DNA from: Paenibacillus phytorum
GTDB taxonomy: Bacteria > Bacillota > Bacilli > Paenibacillales > NBRC-103111
Reading direction: 5' to 3'
DNA: 64,000 nucleotides
NCBI RefSeq assembly: GCF_013141715.1
Contig: NZ_WHOA01000220.1
Location: 1-64,000, forward strand
Within the stretch, counting starts at the first letter, position 1, and each line of letters begins with the position of its first letter. This document shows positions 24,943-34,254 of the stretch, in pieces. The notes below the pieces were generated by a model. The model was not told where the DNA came from, ran no database searches, and saw only the letters and a program-made list of their open reading frames with translations. A program made the position numbers and the translations under genes.

Positions 24943-26664
24943 TTACTCCAGCTGATATTCCTTCATTTTGTTGTAAAGGGTACCGCGGGAGATGCCGAGA
25001 AGTTTGGCTGCCGCGCTTTTATTGCCTGCCGTTTTGGCCAGAGCTTCTTCAATCAGATGGATTTCTTCTACATCAGACACCTTCGCTTTTAATGAATTCG
25101 CCGCAGTTTCTGCTTCTGAAGAAGTCAGACTTGGTTGCTGTTCCTGTAAAGTGACTGGCAAATGTTCCAAAGTTATCAGGTCTTCATCATTAAGAATGAT
25201 GCATCGCTCGATGATATTTTTCAATTCTTGGATGTTTCCTGGCCATGAATAGTTGGTCAAAGCCAAGATGACCTCTGGCGAAAGTGTGGGAACAGGCTTC
25301 TGGTATTGTAGTGAAAACTGCTTGAGATACATTTGGACCATCGCGGGGATATCTTCAGTTCTATCTCGTAAAGGCGGAATCCGAATGGAAATCACATTGA
25401 GCGCATAGTACAAATCCGAGCGGAATTCTTGATTGACTAGCTTGCTTGCTAAATCCTGTGTAGTTGCGATTATGATTCGGGTACGCACGCTAATAGGTTG
25501 ACTTCCTCCAGAGCGAACGATCGTTTGCTGTGTAATGTAATGATAAAGCTTAGCTTGAAGCTCCAATGGAAGCTTCTCGATTTCATTAATAAACAAGGTA
25601 CCGTCTTTGGCTTGCTCCAACTTACCAGCTTGTCCACTATCACTGCCAGTGAAGGCGCCACCTTGATAGCCAAATAATTCGGCTTCCAATAAACCTGCGG
25701 GAACGATGCCGCAATTGATTGTCAAGAAAGGCTGCTCGGATCTTGAACTCGACTGATGAATAATATGAGCAAGCTGCTCTTTGCCAACACCCGATTCTCC
25801 AATCAGGAGGACGGGTGTTTCTGTTGCTGCCACCTTCTTCGCCCATTGAATGACTTTGCCGATTGCAGGTCCTTTTCCTTTAATTAAGGTAAAGAGGTCT
25901 TCAGCCTGATCTTTTTGTGGTAGTCCGAAGGAATCGACGGTTGTTAATTGTTCGTTCAATCGTACCAATTGTGTAATATCCTGCTCGGTCGCAATGCCTC
26001 CAATGATATGACCCTGAGCATCTCTGATCGGTGACGCATTAATAAGGACATGGGTGTCAGGCCGAGGGCGGTGGTATGTATTGCGAATCATCCGGCCTTC
26101 GTCCAAAATTTTCAGGACCATCAGTGTTTCGATATCAAAATGTTCGCCAATGCGTTTGCCTAAAATATCTGCTGCCGGAAGATGATAGAGTTCTTCAGCA
26201 ACGGAATTCCAGCAAATCACAGCGCCGGCTCGATCAACGACCGTGACAGCATCGGTGACGGTATCCGCGAGTGCATTGAAATAGGCAGACCACTTTTGCA
26301 GCTCGGAAAGGGCGAAATTGAGATACGTGGATAAAACGGAGTATCCCCCGAAAGTTCCATCCTTATCTTTGAAAAGTACCGGTCGATTTGTTCGTTGAGG
26401 CACAAGCGGCAAAGGGATGTTTTCGTCCACAGTGATAATCGCAGATACAAAGTGTTTGCTGCTCTCTACTAATTCTTGAATGTTTCTAGCGGAAAAGGCC
26501 GTCATAAGGCCTGCATCTTCCGGTGTAAATAAGCATATTTCATCATGCCAATGGGAGATAACAGCCGTTCCATTGTTTAAATAGGAAGAAAGTTCTTCAA
26601 GTGTTGTTTCAACAGGGAGTGTGATCATAGGGTTGTTCAATGGAAAGTGTTCATTAATGAACAT
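24943..26664 (-). CDS. Sigma-54-type AAA+ transcriptional activator with PAS domain (RocR-like)
   Basis: 573 residues. The N-terminal sensory part includes a PAS domain (about 135-245: DTVTDAVTVVDRAGAVICWN). The AAA+ domain has Walker A GESGVGKE near 290, the loop sequence GAFTGS near 336, and DGTLFINEIEKLP as Walker B. The C-terminal Fis-type helix-turn-helix is GNKSAAAKLLGISRGTLYNK. The loop is GAFTGS instead of the usual GAFTGA. Start ATG at 26664 follows TGAGGTC; the frame runs to 26685. It is divergent from the proline-degradation genes and is probably their activator. Confidence 0.9.
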   Translation of the reverse strand: MFINEHFPLNNPMITLPVETTLEELSSYLNNGTAVISHWHDEICLFTPEDAGLMTAFSARNIQELVESSKHFVSAIITVDENIPLPLVPQRTNRPVLFKDKDGTFGGYSVLSTYLNFALSELQKWSAYFNALADTVTDAVTVVDRAGAVICWNSVAEELYHLPAADILGKRIGEHFDIETLMVLKILDEGRMIRNTYHRPRPDTHVLINASPIRDAQGHIIGGIATEQDITQLVRLNEQLTTVDSFGLPQKDQAEDLFTLIKGKGPAIGKVIQWAKKVAATETPVLLIGESGVGKEQLAHIIHQSSSRSEQPFLTINCGIVPAGLLEAELFGYQGGAFTGSDSGQAGKLEQAKDGTLFINEIEKLPLELQAKLYHYITQQTIVRSGGSQPISVRTRIIIATTQDLASKLVNQEFRSDLYYALNVISIRIPPLRDRTEDIPAMVQMYLKQFSLQYQKPVPTLSPEVILALTNYSWPGNIQELKNIIERCIILNDEDLITLEHLPVTLQEQQPSLTSSEAETAANSLKAKVSDVEEIHLIEEALAKTAGNKSAAAKLLGISRGTLYNKMKEYQLE

Positions 26665-26815
26665 AATTGACCTCATTTGTACCATTTATTTGGTTTAAAT
26701 TTACCATGAAAGCAAGGGAGATTCAACACAAGAAGCCGAGAAGGTGAGTATGATAGAGGTAAAGAAATAAAAACTGTTCAATTACAAGGAAAATATGCAC
26801 ATAAACAAATAGTGT

Positions 26816-26880
26816 TCAAAATATAAAATGAAGTGTATAATAAAATTATTAATTTTACACAATTGTATAATTCCTTTGGA
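26816..26880 (+). promoter_or_regulatory. Likely promoter region of the proline-degradation operon
   Basis: A TATAAT lies at about 26836-26841 with a weak TGTTCA about 17 to 19 bases upstream, and a palindrome-like TACACAATTGTATA lies at about 26861-26874. I could not find a sigma-54 TGGCAC-N5-TTGC element in 26700-26890, which is notable given the AAA+ activator next door. Confidence 0.35.
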
Positions 26881-26890
26881 GGAATAACAA

Positions 26891-27805
26891 ATGGAACTTA
26901 TCTTGAAAAACATGTTTCAATCTTTAGGCAAAAGCCGAACGGCTAATCGATTAGCCAAAAAGTATGGTTTACGCTTTGGTGCAGCGCGTTTTGTAGCAGG
27001 AGAGACCATCCAGCAATCCATCGAAGCTGTGCGCGGACTTAATCAAGATGGCCGTGTAGCGACCCTGGACCATTTGGGTGAGTTCGTCTTTAGTGAAGAA
27101 GAAGCGTTGGAATCAGCAGCTATGTGTATTCAAACGCTAGATGCGATTGCTAGTTCAGGTGTCAAATCCAATCTTTCACTAAAAATGACTTCACTTGGGC
27201 TAGATATCAGCAGAGATCTCTGTGTAAACAATATGAAACGTATTCTTGATTGTGCTCGTCAGCATGGAAATTTCGTGCGAATTGATATGGAGGATTATGC
27301 GCATTGTCAAATCTCACTCGATATCTACAGAGAGCTTCGACAAGAATATGACAACGTAGGAATCGTCATTCAAGCATATTTGTTCCGGACCATGCAGAAT
27401 ATCGATGATTTACATGCACTCGGAGCCAATTTGCGCTTGGTGAAAGGTGCTTATAAGGAATCTCCGCAAGTTGCTTTTCCAGAAAAAAGCGCAGTTGATG
27501 AAAATTACAAAAAAATTATTCAAAAACATCTTTTGAACGGTCATTATACAGCTATTGCAAGCCACGATGAGGCGATCATTCATTTTACGAAAGAATTCGT
27601 AAGATCAAATCTTATCTCAATAGATCAGTTTGAATTCCAGATGCTCTATGGGATTTGTGAAGATTTGCAAAAGCAATTAGTGAAAGAAGGATATCGGGTT
27701 AGGGTCTATGTCCCGTACGGTGTAGATTGGTTCGGATATTTCATGAGAAGGTTAGCAGAGCGCCCAGCGAATGTTTGGTTTGTTCTGAAAAATATGTTTA
27801 AATAA
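26891..27805 (+). CDS. putB: Proline dehydrogenase
   Basis: 304 residues, the usual length of the monofunctional FAD enzyme that oxidises L-proline to 1-pyrroline-5-carboxylate. A TIM barrel with family motifs SNLSLKMTSLGLDIS near residue 97, RIDMEDYAH near 135, QAYLFRT near 160, RLVKGAYKES near 185, ASHD near 220, FQMLYGI near 255 and a final RVYVPYGVDWFGYFMRRLAERP (C-terminal Arg pair binds the substrate carboxylate). ATG has TTTGGAGGAATAAC before it. It is 34 bases upstream of pruA, so the pathway is one operon. Confidence 0.95.
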   Translation: MELILKNMFQSLGKSRTANRLAKKYGLRFGAARFVAGETIQQSIEAVRGLNQDGRVATLDHLGEFVFSEEEALESAAMCIQTLDAIASSGVKSNLSLKMTSLGLDISRDLCVNNMKRILDCARQHGNFVRIDMEDYAHCQISLDIYRELRQEYDNVGIVIQAYLFRTMQNIDDLHALGANLRLVKGAYKESPQVAFPEKSAVDENYKKIIQKHLLNGHYTAIASHDEAIIHFTKEFVRSNLISIDQFEFQMLYGICEDLQKQLVKEGYRVRVYVPYGVDWFGYFMRRLAERPANVWFVLKNMFK

Positions 27806-27839
27806 CACCCAAATTTTCCATTCGGAGAGGAGCAATAAT

Positions 27840-29408
27840 ATGAATACATTTACGAAGGTTAGTCCGTATGCAAATGAGCCATTTACTAATTTTGGTCTAG
27901 AGGAAAATGTGAAGGCGATGCAAGCTGCTATTGCCAAAGTGAAAAGTGAGCTGGGGCGCGAATACCCCCTATATATCGGTACTGAGAAAGTAGTAACAGA
28001 GGCTAAAATCACATCGATTAACCCGGGGAATGTAGATGAAATTATTGGATTCGTAAGCAAAGCGGATCAGAAACTTGCTGAAAAAGCGATGAACGTTGCC
28101 CTCGAGACATTCGAAACTTGGAAAAAGGTTCCCGCTAGAGAGCGTGCGGAGTATTTATTTAAAGCTGCTGCGCTAATGCGTGATCGTAAGCATGAGTTCT
28201 CAGCGTTGATGATTCTAGAGTCAGGCAAAAACTACGTTGAAGCGGATGTAGATACCGCAGAAGCGATTGATTTCATCGAGTTCTACGCTCGGGAAATGAT
28301 TCGTTTGAGCCAAATCAACGAGACGCAGCCATTAGCCAAAATTCCCGGTGAAAACAACCAAATTAGTTATATCCCATTAGGCGTCGGCGTTATTATCCCG
28401 CCATGGAATTTTCCACTAGCAATTTGTGTAGGTATGACCATTGCGGCGGTTGTTTCTGGTAACACCGTTTTACTGAAACCAGCTTCAACCACGCCTGTTA
28501 TTGCACATAAATTTGTGGCTCTTATGGAGGAAGTTGGACTTCCTGCTGGAGTAATTAATTTCATTCCAGGAAGCGGTGCGGAAGTTGGAGACTACTTAAC
28601 GACACATCCGAAGACTCGTTTCATTAGCTTTACCGGCTCCAAGGAGATTGGTTTGCGCATCAACAAGTTGGCCGCGGACGTGGCGCCTGGTCAAATTTGG
28701 ATCAAGCGTGTGATTGCGGAAATGGGCGGCAAAGATGGTATTGTCGTTGACGAAACAGCGGATCTCGACGCGGCTGCTTCTGCAATAGTGGCTTCAGCCT
28801 TCGGCTTCCAAGGACAGAAATGCTCGGCTGGTTCTCGTGCTATTATTGTTGAATCTGTTTACGACATAGTTGTAGACAAAGTAGTTGCTCTGACAAACCA
28901 ACTGCAAAGCGGCCTGCCTGAGCACAATTTCGCAGCGGGTCCGGTCATTGATAAAGGTTCCTATGATAAAATTTTGGATTACATTGAAATTGGGAAAACC
29001 GAAGGAACACTGCTTGCAGGTGGAGATAAGGCCGAAGGAAACGGCTATTACATTCAGCCAACTGTGTTCGGCGATGTAAGCGGCAAAGCGCGCGTTATGC
29101 AGGAAGAGATTTTCGGACCTGTCTTGGCCATCGCTAAAGCGAAGGACTGGAAAGAAGCCATCGCGATGTACAACGATACGGAATTTGGTTTGACGGGTTC
29201 CTACTTCTCCACGAATGAGGAGCGGATTTCTGAGGCATTAGACACTGTTCACTGCGGCAACTTGTACATTAATCGCAAATGCACAGGCGCATTGGTGGGT
29301 GTACATCCTTTCGGCGGCTTCAATATGTCGGGAACAGATTCCAAAGCAGGCGGTTACGACTACCTCATGCTTCTCACACAAGCGAAGCTGACTTCACGCA
29401 AAATATAA
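27840..29408 (+). CDS. pruA: L-glutamate gamma-semialdehyde dehydrogenase (P5C dehydrogenase)
   Basis: 522 residues, aldehyde dehydrogenase superfamily, RocA/PruA type. NAD-binding and catalytic motifs are IPPWNFPLAI near residue 187, FTGSKEIG near 263, the general base Glu in AEMGGKDGIVV near 299, and the nucleophile Cys in FQGQKCSAGSRAI near 330. It converts P5C/glutamate semialdehyde to glutamate. The ending DSKAGGYDYLMLLTQAKLTSRKI is typical of the family. It follows putB with GGAGAGGAGCAATAAT before the ATG. Confidence 0.95.
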   Translation: MNTFTKVSPYANEPFTNFGLEENVKAMQAAIAKVKSELGREYPLYIGTEKVVTEAKITSINPGNVDEIIGFVSKADQKLAEKAMNVALETFETWKKVPARERAEYLFKAAALMRDRKHEFSALMILESGKNYVEADVDTAEAIDFIEFYAREMIRLSQINETQPLAKIPGENNQISYIPLGVGVIIPPWNFPLAICVGMTIAAVVSGNTVLLKPASTTPVIAHKFVALMEEVGLPAGVINFIPGSGAEVGDYLTTHPKTRFISFTGSKEIGLRINKLAADVAPGQIWIKRVIAEMGGKDGIVVDETADLDAAASAIVASAFGFQGQKCSAGSRAIIVESVYDIVVDKVVALTNQLQSGLPEHNFAAGPVIDKGSYDKILDYIEIGKTEGTLLAGGDKAEGNGYYIQPTVFGDVSGKARVMQEEIFGPVLAIAKAKDWKEAIAMYNDTEFGLTGSYFSTNEERISEALDTVHCGNLYINRKCTGALVGVHPFGGFNMSGTDSKAGGYDYLMLLTQAKLTSRKI

Positions 29409-29413
29409 TGGTT

Positions 29414-29456
29414 GGTAGAAAGAGGGCGGACGATGAGTCTAGCCTTCTTTTTTTAT
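29414..29456 (+). terminator. Terminator of the proline operon
   Basis: AGAGGGC and GCCTTCT (one wobble) flank a 14-base loop and are followed by TTTTTTT at about 29447-29455. It lies directly after pruA. Confidence 0.55.
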
Positions 29457-29559
29457 TAGGATCAGCAGGTGAGTTGCGGAAACGCTAGGGGACTGGATTT
29501 GCATTATGGAATTTAACGCGAGAAGTTAATGGAAGCAATAATTCGCCTCAAGGATCAGT

Positions 29560-29760
29560 CGCCGAGAGGTGAAAGGGAACTACGAGGCGCTATTTATCAA
29601 AATAGCTGCTTTTTAGAGAGTAGAGGGAACGTCGATTCGCTATTTTGCCATTTTTGGCTGAAAAGCTGCACTCAAAGGGGAAATAAGAGCTTGTAGTTCC
29701 GTCTAGGTAGCTAATTAGGCGAATTTAGCATAAATAGCGCTCGTACGTTCCCTTTCAGTA
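29560..29760. repeat. Extragenic repeat with GGAAC / GCGCTATTT modules, copy 1
   Basis: Three modules are present. GGGAACTACGAGGCGCTATTT (29575-29595) and GGGAACGTCGATTCGCTATTTT (29625-29646) are in one orientation. AAATAGCGCTCGTACGTTCCC (29732-29752) is in the opposite orientation. The same modules recur at 51622-51710. Similar noncoding elements are common in Paenibacillus chromosomes as I recall them. Confidence 0.65.
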
Positions 29761-29884
29761 GTATTGATGACGTACTCGTCCCGACACGGGTGAATTCGAC
29801 CTTCCGATCGAATTGCGTACCCAATGCTGAAGAAAATTTCCTCGGATAACGTCCACACGATCCAGTTTTCGTATTCATTACAGA

Positions 29885-30448
29885 TTAAGTTGGTACATGC
29901 GAGCTCGCTCTTGTCCACGCTAGCTGCTTTTCGCATAAGTGGTGCAAGACAGTTCTGGCGTGTCTTGTACTTACTTGGAGATGAGCAGAAAGGTCAGAAG
30001 GGGAGAATGGGCGCAATAGTCTTCGCGCGAATCGGACTGTTTCGCTTTCTAAGCTGCTGACACTGCTTCGACGACTCAACAATGGTTGGGTAGGCGATAG
30101 GCATAACCAGCCAGCCATCCAAAGCAAGATGACAATGCCGGAGACAGAGGTCTTTGAATCTCCAAAGATCAAGATCTCGAGCATGTGAGCTGTAGCCTTG
30201 GATTTCAATCACCTAGCATCTCCAGGACTATAAGCGAAGTCCAAATAGCGGTAGCCGTTCGCGAAGTCACGCACTTCCCATTCTGGGTAGAGATGGTCGA
30301 AATGTCCGACTGCCGGATACCACACGCAGCGCAGAAATTCCATTTCTCCATGTCCGAGACCTTGCTCTAACCGTTCCCGTCTGCGCCTGTTCGTCTCCGC
30401 TGCAATCTGCGAAGTCATGAAAGTTTCGATGCTTGCTCAAATTTCATT
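29885..30448 (-). pseudogene. Frameshifted gene: DUF559-like protein with C-terminal helix-turn-helix
   Basis: Four successive minus-strand frames read as one protein. MKFEQASKLS starts at 30448 after AGTAGGAAT. A second frame (to 30209) has RRRRERLEQGLGHGEMEFL and WEVRDFANGYRYLDFAY. A third (to 29994) has IEIQGYSSHARDLDLWRF and LALDGWLVMPIAY-PTIVES. A fourth (to 29885) has SETVRFARRLLRPFSPSDL and HLQVSTRHARTVL, an HTH. Shifts fall near 30420, 30213 and 30060. The layout matches Paenibacillus proteins with an endonuclease-related DUF559-like fold plus a winged helix, as I recall them. It is a dead gene unless the assembly is at fault. Confidence 0.7.
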
Positions 30449-30477
30449 GTAATTCCTACTTTCTCAACGATTATTGG

Positions 30478-30552
30478 TTAAAAACAAAACGCCGCTTCCT
30501 TCTATATTTTTCGAGGAGTTGACTCCTTACGAACATAGATGAAAGCGGCGCA
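30478..30552 (-). terminator. Long hairpin downstream of the ABC exporter operon
   Basis: CGCCGCTT (30490-30497) pairs with AAGCGGCG (30543-30550). Inside it TCTAT / ATAGA and TCG / CGA pair, and an AGGAGT-TG-ACTCCT hairpin closes the centre. On the minus strand it is followed by TTTTGTTTTT. It terminates the ABC operon or shields the pseudogene promoter. Confidence 0.65.
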
Positions 30553-30637
30553 TGGTTCACGACCAGCTTGATTGAAAAACTCTAGTATAGCGGAAAATGA
30601 TATTGTTGTGCTACCTCATTTTTGGAGGATCGATGCT

Positions 30638-31450
30638 TTACAAAGGCAAATCACGCTTGCGGAACAACGCGATTCCCGCCGCAAAAGTCACGAGCCCAAT
30701 CATAATCAATACCGACCAGGCAAGCGCGGTTTCCGTCTGTCCACCGATAATACCGCTCGGATCATATAACGAGAAGTACGTCAGGTTGCGCAGCCAATTG
30801 ATTTTTTCGCTCAGTTTGCCGATAAAATCCAGACTAAAAAACCCGAAGGTCAGCACGGCCGAAATCCCGAGCGCCTTCTTCTCGTCGTTGGCTAAAGAAG
30901 AAACGAGAAAGGCGATTCCACCTACTGCGAAGAACAGAAGTAATGCCGCTAGGTTCATCCGTAGGTAAGCCGCTCCGTGAAAGTCGCTCAATTGCCCTAT
31001 AAATAGGGCATATCCCGCAAACCCGCATAATGTCGTCACCGCCATGATGGACAAAAGCCCAGTTACAAAAACGGCTGCCTGCGTCATCGCCACTTTCCCG
31101 CGGGTGGTTGGAGTAGCCAACAAATACGCCATCGAGCCCTGGTCAACCAGCTTCGCCATCAGCTGTGTGCTGAACAGGATGCAAAAAATCGAAACGATCA
31201 GTACGAGCAGAAGGCCGTAATATTCGCCTGAGATGAATCCCTCCACGGTGCCGAAGCCGCTGCCCAAGTTGAACGCATTGGTCATGCCGGGCGGCAAGGA
31301 CTTGATCAACTCATCTAGGGCTGCATTATTTCCTGCGAAGCTCGGGAACAGCCAGAACATGAGCAGGATATAAAAAGCTGATCCGAACGCATAGTTCATC
31401 ATCCCTTTTATATGAATCTTCATCATGTGTTTATAGAGAGCGGAATTCAT
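30638..31450 (-). CDS. ABC-2 type exporter permease
   Basis: 270 residues with six predicted helices, ABC-2 membrane-domain layout (MMNYAFGSAFYILLMFWLF near the start; AYLLATPTTRGKVAMTQAAVFV in the middle). It pairs with the ATP-binding protein encoded just upstream, overlapping it by four bases (ATGA), so the two form one exporter. The substrate is unknown. Neighbouring TetR regulation suggests export of a toxic or antimicrobial compound (inference). Confidence 0.88.
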   Translation of the reverse strand: MNSALYKHMMKIHIKGMMNYAFGSAFYILLMFWLFPSFAGNNAALDELIKSLPPGMTNAFNLGSGFGTVEGFISGEYYGLLLVLIVSIFCILFSTQLMAKLVDQGSMAYLLATPTTRGKVAMTQAAVFVTGLLSIMAVTTLCGFAGYALFIGQLSDFHGAAYLRMNLAALLLFFAVGGIAFLVSSLANDEKKALGISAVLTFGFFSLDFIGKLSEKINWLRNLTYFSLYDPSGIIGGQTETALAWSVLIMIGLVTFAAGIALFRKRDLPL

Positions 31451-32337
31451 TGTAATGTCCCCTTCCGGTCGTAATAGTTCATGAACACGTCTTCGAGACT
31501 TTGCGTGAATACATCTAAGTTTCGGACAGGGTACTTAGACGTCTCCGAGAGGAAACGAGCATACTCTCCCTGCACAGCCACCCGCACTCGATTACCTTCA
31601 CGCGATTCGACTGTTATGCCGGAAGTCCGCCCGAATGTTTCCGTATCCTCCGCACGTTCGAACGTCACTTCGAACAACTTTCGCTGCATCGACTGCAGCT
31701 CGTGGATATCTTTGACGGTAAGGATGACCCCGTCCTTAATAATTGCCGCGCGGTCGCATGTACGCTCAATCTCGGGAAAGCTGTGGGACGACATCAGGAA
31801 TGTTGTGCCCCGGGCCTTCTCCTCCAGCACAAGGTCGATAAACACCTTCTGCATGAGCGGGTCTAGTCCCGAAGTCGGTTCATCTAGGATGATTACCTCC
31901 GGCTGATGCATGAAAGCGGCGACGATGCCGACTTTTTGCTTCATACCTTTGGACATTTTGCGGATAGGAGTCCGGACGTCAAACTGAAAGCGGTCGATCA
32001 GCTCCTCCTGCCGCGCCGAATGCTTCGACCCTTGCATTTCCGCCATAAAATCAAGAAACGTTCGCCCGGTCATGCCTTCAATAAACGCGATCTCTCCTGG
32101 CAAATAACCGATATACCGCTGGACGGTCCCCTGTTTAGTCCAGGTATCCAGTCCGCGAACCTTCACAGAGCCTTTATCCGGTTTCATGAATCCCATGATA
32201 TGCCGGATCGTCGTGGATTTTCCGGCCCCGTTCGGACCCAGAAATCCAAACACCTCTCCTTTTTTGACCGAAAACGATACGTCAAAAATCCCTTTTCCGT
32301 TCGGGAATGTTTTGGTCAGCTGCTGAACAGTCAACAT
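31447..32337 (-). CDS. ABC transporter ATP-binding protein
   Basis: 296 residues. The nucleotide-binding domain shows Walker A GPNGAGKST near 37, the signature region KMSKGMKQKVG near 133, Walker B VIILDEPTSGLDP near 155, and H-loop SSHSFPEI near 188. The C-terminal 90 residues are the DUF4162-like extension of drug-export ATPases. It is first of a two-gene minus-strand operon whose permease overlaps its end, and it is divergent from a TetR regulator. Confidence 0.93.
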   Translation of the reverse strand: MLTVQQLTKTFPNGKGIFDVSFSVKKGEVFGFLGPNGAGKSTTIRHIMGFMKPDKGSVKVRGLDTWTKQGTVQRYIGYLPGEIAFIEGMTGRTFLDFMAEMQGSKHSARQEELIDRFQFDVRTPIRKMSKGMKQKVGIVAAFMHQPEVIILDEPTSGLDPLMQKVFIDLVLEEKARGTTFLMSSHSFPEIERTCDRAAIIKDGVILTVKDIHELQSMQRKLFEVTFERAEDTETFGRTSGITVESREGNRVRVAVQGEYARFLSETSKYPVRNLDVFTQSLEDVFMNYYDRKGTLQ

Positions 32338-32485
32338 GCGCGGCCACCTCCAAATATGAAAGTTATGAAATATTTATTATTTATAATTTCAAAACTTATG
32401 TTACTCCTGAATGTTCACCTCGTCAATACTTTTGAAATATATTTATGCTATAATTTCATTATTCCAAAAAAAACGGGTGATTCAA

Positions 32486-33097
32486 ATGAACGGCTACGAA
32501 AAAAGAGCCCAGCAAAAAAAAGAAAAAATCATGCACGCAACCTTGAATATGCTGAATACGTCCGATCCCAGAAAACTGCGGATCGCCGATATCGCCGAAG
32601 CGGCTGGCGTATCGCAGGTAACCATCTATAATTACTTTGGCAGCAAGGAAGCCTTGGTTCGGGAAGTGTTCAAAGATTATGCAAGGACGGCACTGAAAGA
32701 ATTTGGGGAGTTTCTCTCCGGCGATCACTCTCTGAAGGAGAAGATTGAGTACATCGTTTTCCAGAAGAAGAAATCATCCAGAACGTTCAGCCTTCAGGTC
32801 ATGAAGCAGATATGGCACGACGATCCGGAAATGGGAAACTTTCTCAAAGAGGAATATATGGCCAAGGGTGTTCCACTTGTCATTCAGCTCATTGAAGACG
32901 GCAAGAAAAATGGGGAAATCACCGGGGCGCTTTCTACATCCACTATTATGATGTATATGCAAATGTTGACGAGCCAGGCGGACACCATGCTGGAGTATGC
33001 CGGAATACATGGTAATATGGACACGTTGATCGAGGAAATGGTGCATTTGTTTTTCTATGGGATCGGCAGCACGCCTCAATCGATCGTTCATACATAA
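32486..33097 (+). CDS. TetR/AcrR-family transcriptional regulator
   Basis: 203 residues. The N-terminal helix-turn-helix reads KLRIADIAEAAGVSQVTIYNYFGSKEALVREVF near residues 27-60, the TetR signature. The remaining helical domain would bind an inducer. The longer frame from 32411 is rejected because ATG at 32486 begins at the usual N-terminus (NGYEKRAQQKKEKIM), though its site GGGTGATTCAA is only moderate. It lies 148 bases from the divergent ABC operon and is its likely repressor. Confidence 0.9.
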   Translation: MNGYEKRAQQKKEKIMHATLNMLNTSDPRKLRIADIAEAAGVSQVTIYNYFGSKEALVREVFKDYARTALKEFGEFLSGDHSLKEKIEYIVFQKKKSSRTFSLQVMKQIWHDDPEMGNFLKEEYMAKGVPLVIQLIEDGKKNGEITGALSTSTIMMYMQMLTSQADTMLEYAGIHGNMDTLIEEMVHLFFYGIGSTPQSIVHT

Positions 33098-33174
33098 GTT
33101 TAAGTTTTGTTGCTCCTTAGAAGAGGATTTGAGATAATGCTGATATCGATAACAGAAGAATGGGAGTGGCATTT

Positions 33175-34254
33175 TTGGAAAAGAAGAAAAAAACGTTAGC
33201 TTTTATAGGTTCATATGCGGATTCGAATAATCCTGGGGTATACACCTGCCGATACGATGAAGAGAATGGAAGCTTGGAAGTCACCCATCAAGTAAATGGT
33301 TTGCAAAACCCGACGTTCTTGACTGTGGATGCGAGCAATTGGAAATTATATGCGTTAACGGAGGGTGTTGACGAGAATCAGCAGCGCTGCGGAGCGGCAA
33401 CTTCTTATGAAATAAATTCAGCTACAGGAGAATTAACATTTCTGAACAACGAGATCACACTGCCTGCGACTACGTGCCACATTACACTCGATCATACGAA
33501 CCAAGTGGTGATGGTGTCCAGTTACCACGGGGGGATGGTAGGCTTGTCTCCTGTGTTAGCGGATGGTCGTTTAGGTGCAACAGCTGATATCCAGCAACAT
33601 CATGGCGCAAGCGTACTTTCGGTGCAGGATAGACCGCGTGCTCATTCTGTTTTCTTGGATCGAGCGAATCGTTATGCGGGAGTTTGTGATCTAGGTTTGG
33701 ATAGGATCATTATGTACAAGCTCGATATCCCTGCCAAACGGCTTATTCCTCATAATGAAGTGCAAGTAGCCCCTGGTTCAGGTCCGCGGCATTTTGCATT
33801 CCACCCGTCCTATGCCTTTGGCTATGTTATTAATGAACTTGGCTCCACAGTCACGGCATTCAGCTATGAGGAAGAACGAGGTGAGCTGACCGAAATCCAG
33901 ACGATTTCCACACTTCCCGAGTCTTTTGAAGGGGAAAATGCCTGCGCGGACATTCATGTTTCACCAGATGGAAAGTTCCTATATGGATCTAACCGCGGCC
34001 ACGATAGTATTGTCGTGTATGCCATCGATTCCGTAACTGGTAAGCTAACGGTGGTGGAGTACGCGCCTACGTTAGGGAAGCATCCACGTAATTTTGCGAT
34101 ATCGCCGGATGGACAATTTCTGCTAGTGGCGAACAAAGATTCCGACAATATTGTCTCATTCACGCGGGATTCTCAATCGGGAAAGCTCGTTCCAACCGGA
34201 AGTGTGCTAAATGTGTCTAAACCGGTATGCATCAAGTTTGCTAGTGTAGAATGA
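33175..34254 (+). CDS. Lactonase family protein (6-phosphogluconolactonase-like propeller)
   Basis: About 359 residues of a seven-bladed propeller of the cycloisomerase-2/Pgl family: IGSYADSNNPGVYTCRYDEENGSLE near the start, ATTCHITLDHTN near 110, GSGPRHFAFHPSYAFGYVINE near 200, ACADIHVSPDGKFLYGSNRGHDSI near 260 and HPRNFAISPDGQFLLVANKDSDNI near 305. It would hydrolyse 6-phosphogluconolactone or another sugar lactone. The frame opens at ATG 33160, but GGAGTGG sits just inside it and fits the TTG at 33175 better, so that start is chosen. It overlaps the alkyltransferase-like gene by four bases. Confidence 0.88.
   Translation: MEKKKKTLAFIGSYADSNNPGVYTCRYDEENGSLEVTHQVNGLQNPTFLTVDASNWKLYALTEGVDENQQRCGAATSYEINSATGELTFLNNEITLPATTCHITLDHTNQVVMVSSYHGGMVGLSPVLADGRLGATADIQQHHGASVLSVQDRPRAHSVFLDRANRYAGVCDLGLDRIIMYKLDIPAKRLIPHNEVQVAPGSGPRHFAFHPSYAFGYVINELGSTVTAFSYEEERGELTEIQTISTLPESFEGENACADIHVSPDGKFLYGSNRGHDSIVVYAIDSVTGKLTVVEYAPTLGKHPRNFAISPDGQFLLVANKDSDNIVSFTRDSQSGKLVPTGSVLNVSKPVCIKFASVE

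Noticed and set aside
31906-32631. 241-codon plus-strand ORF opposite the ABC ATPase
   Set aside because: It is antisense to the ATPase with its Walker motifs and ends in the TetR gene; the composition is that of a shadow frame.
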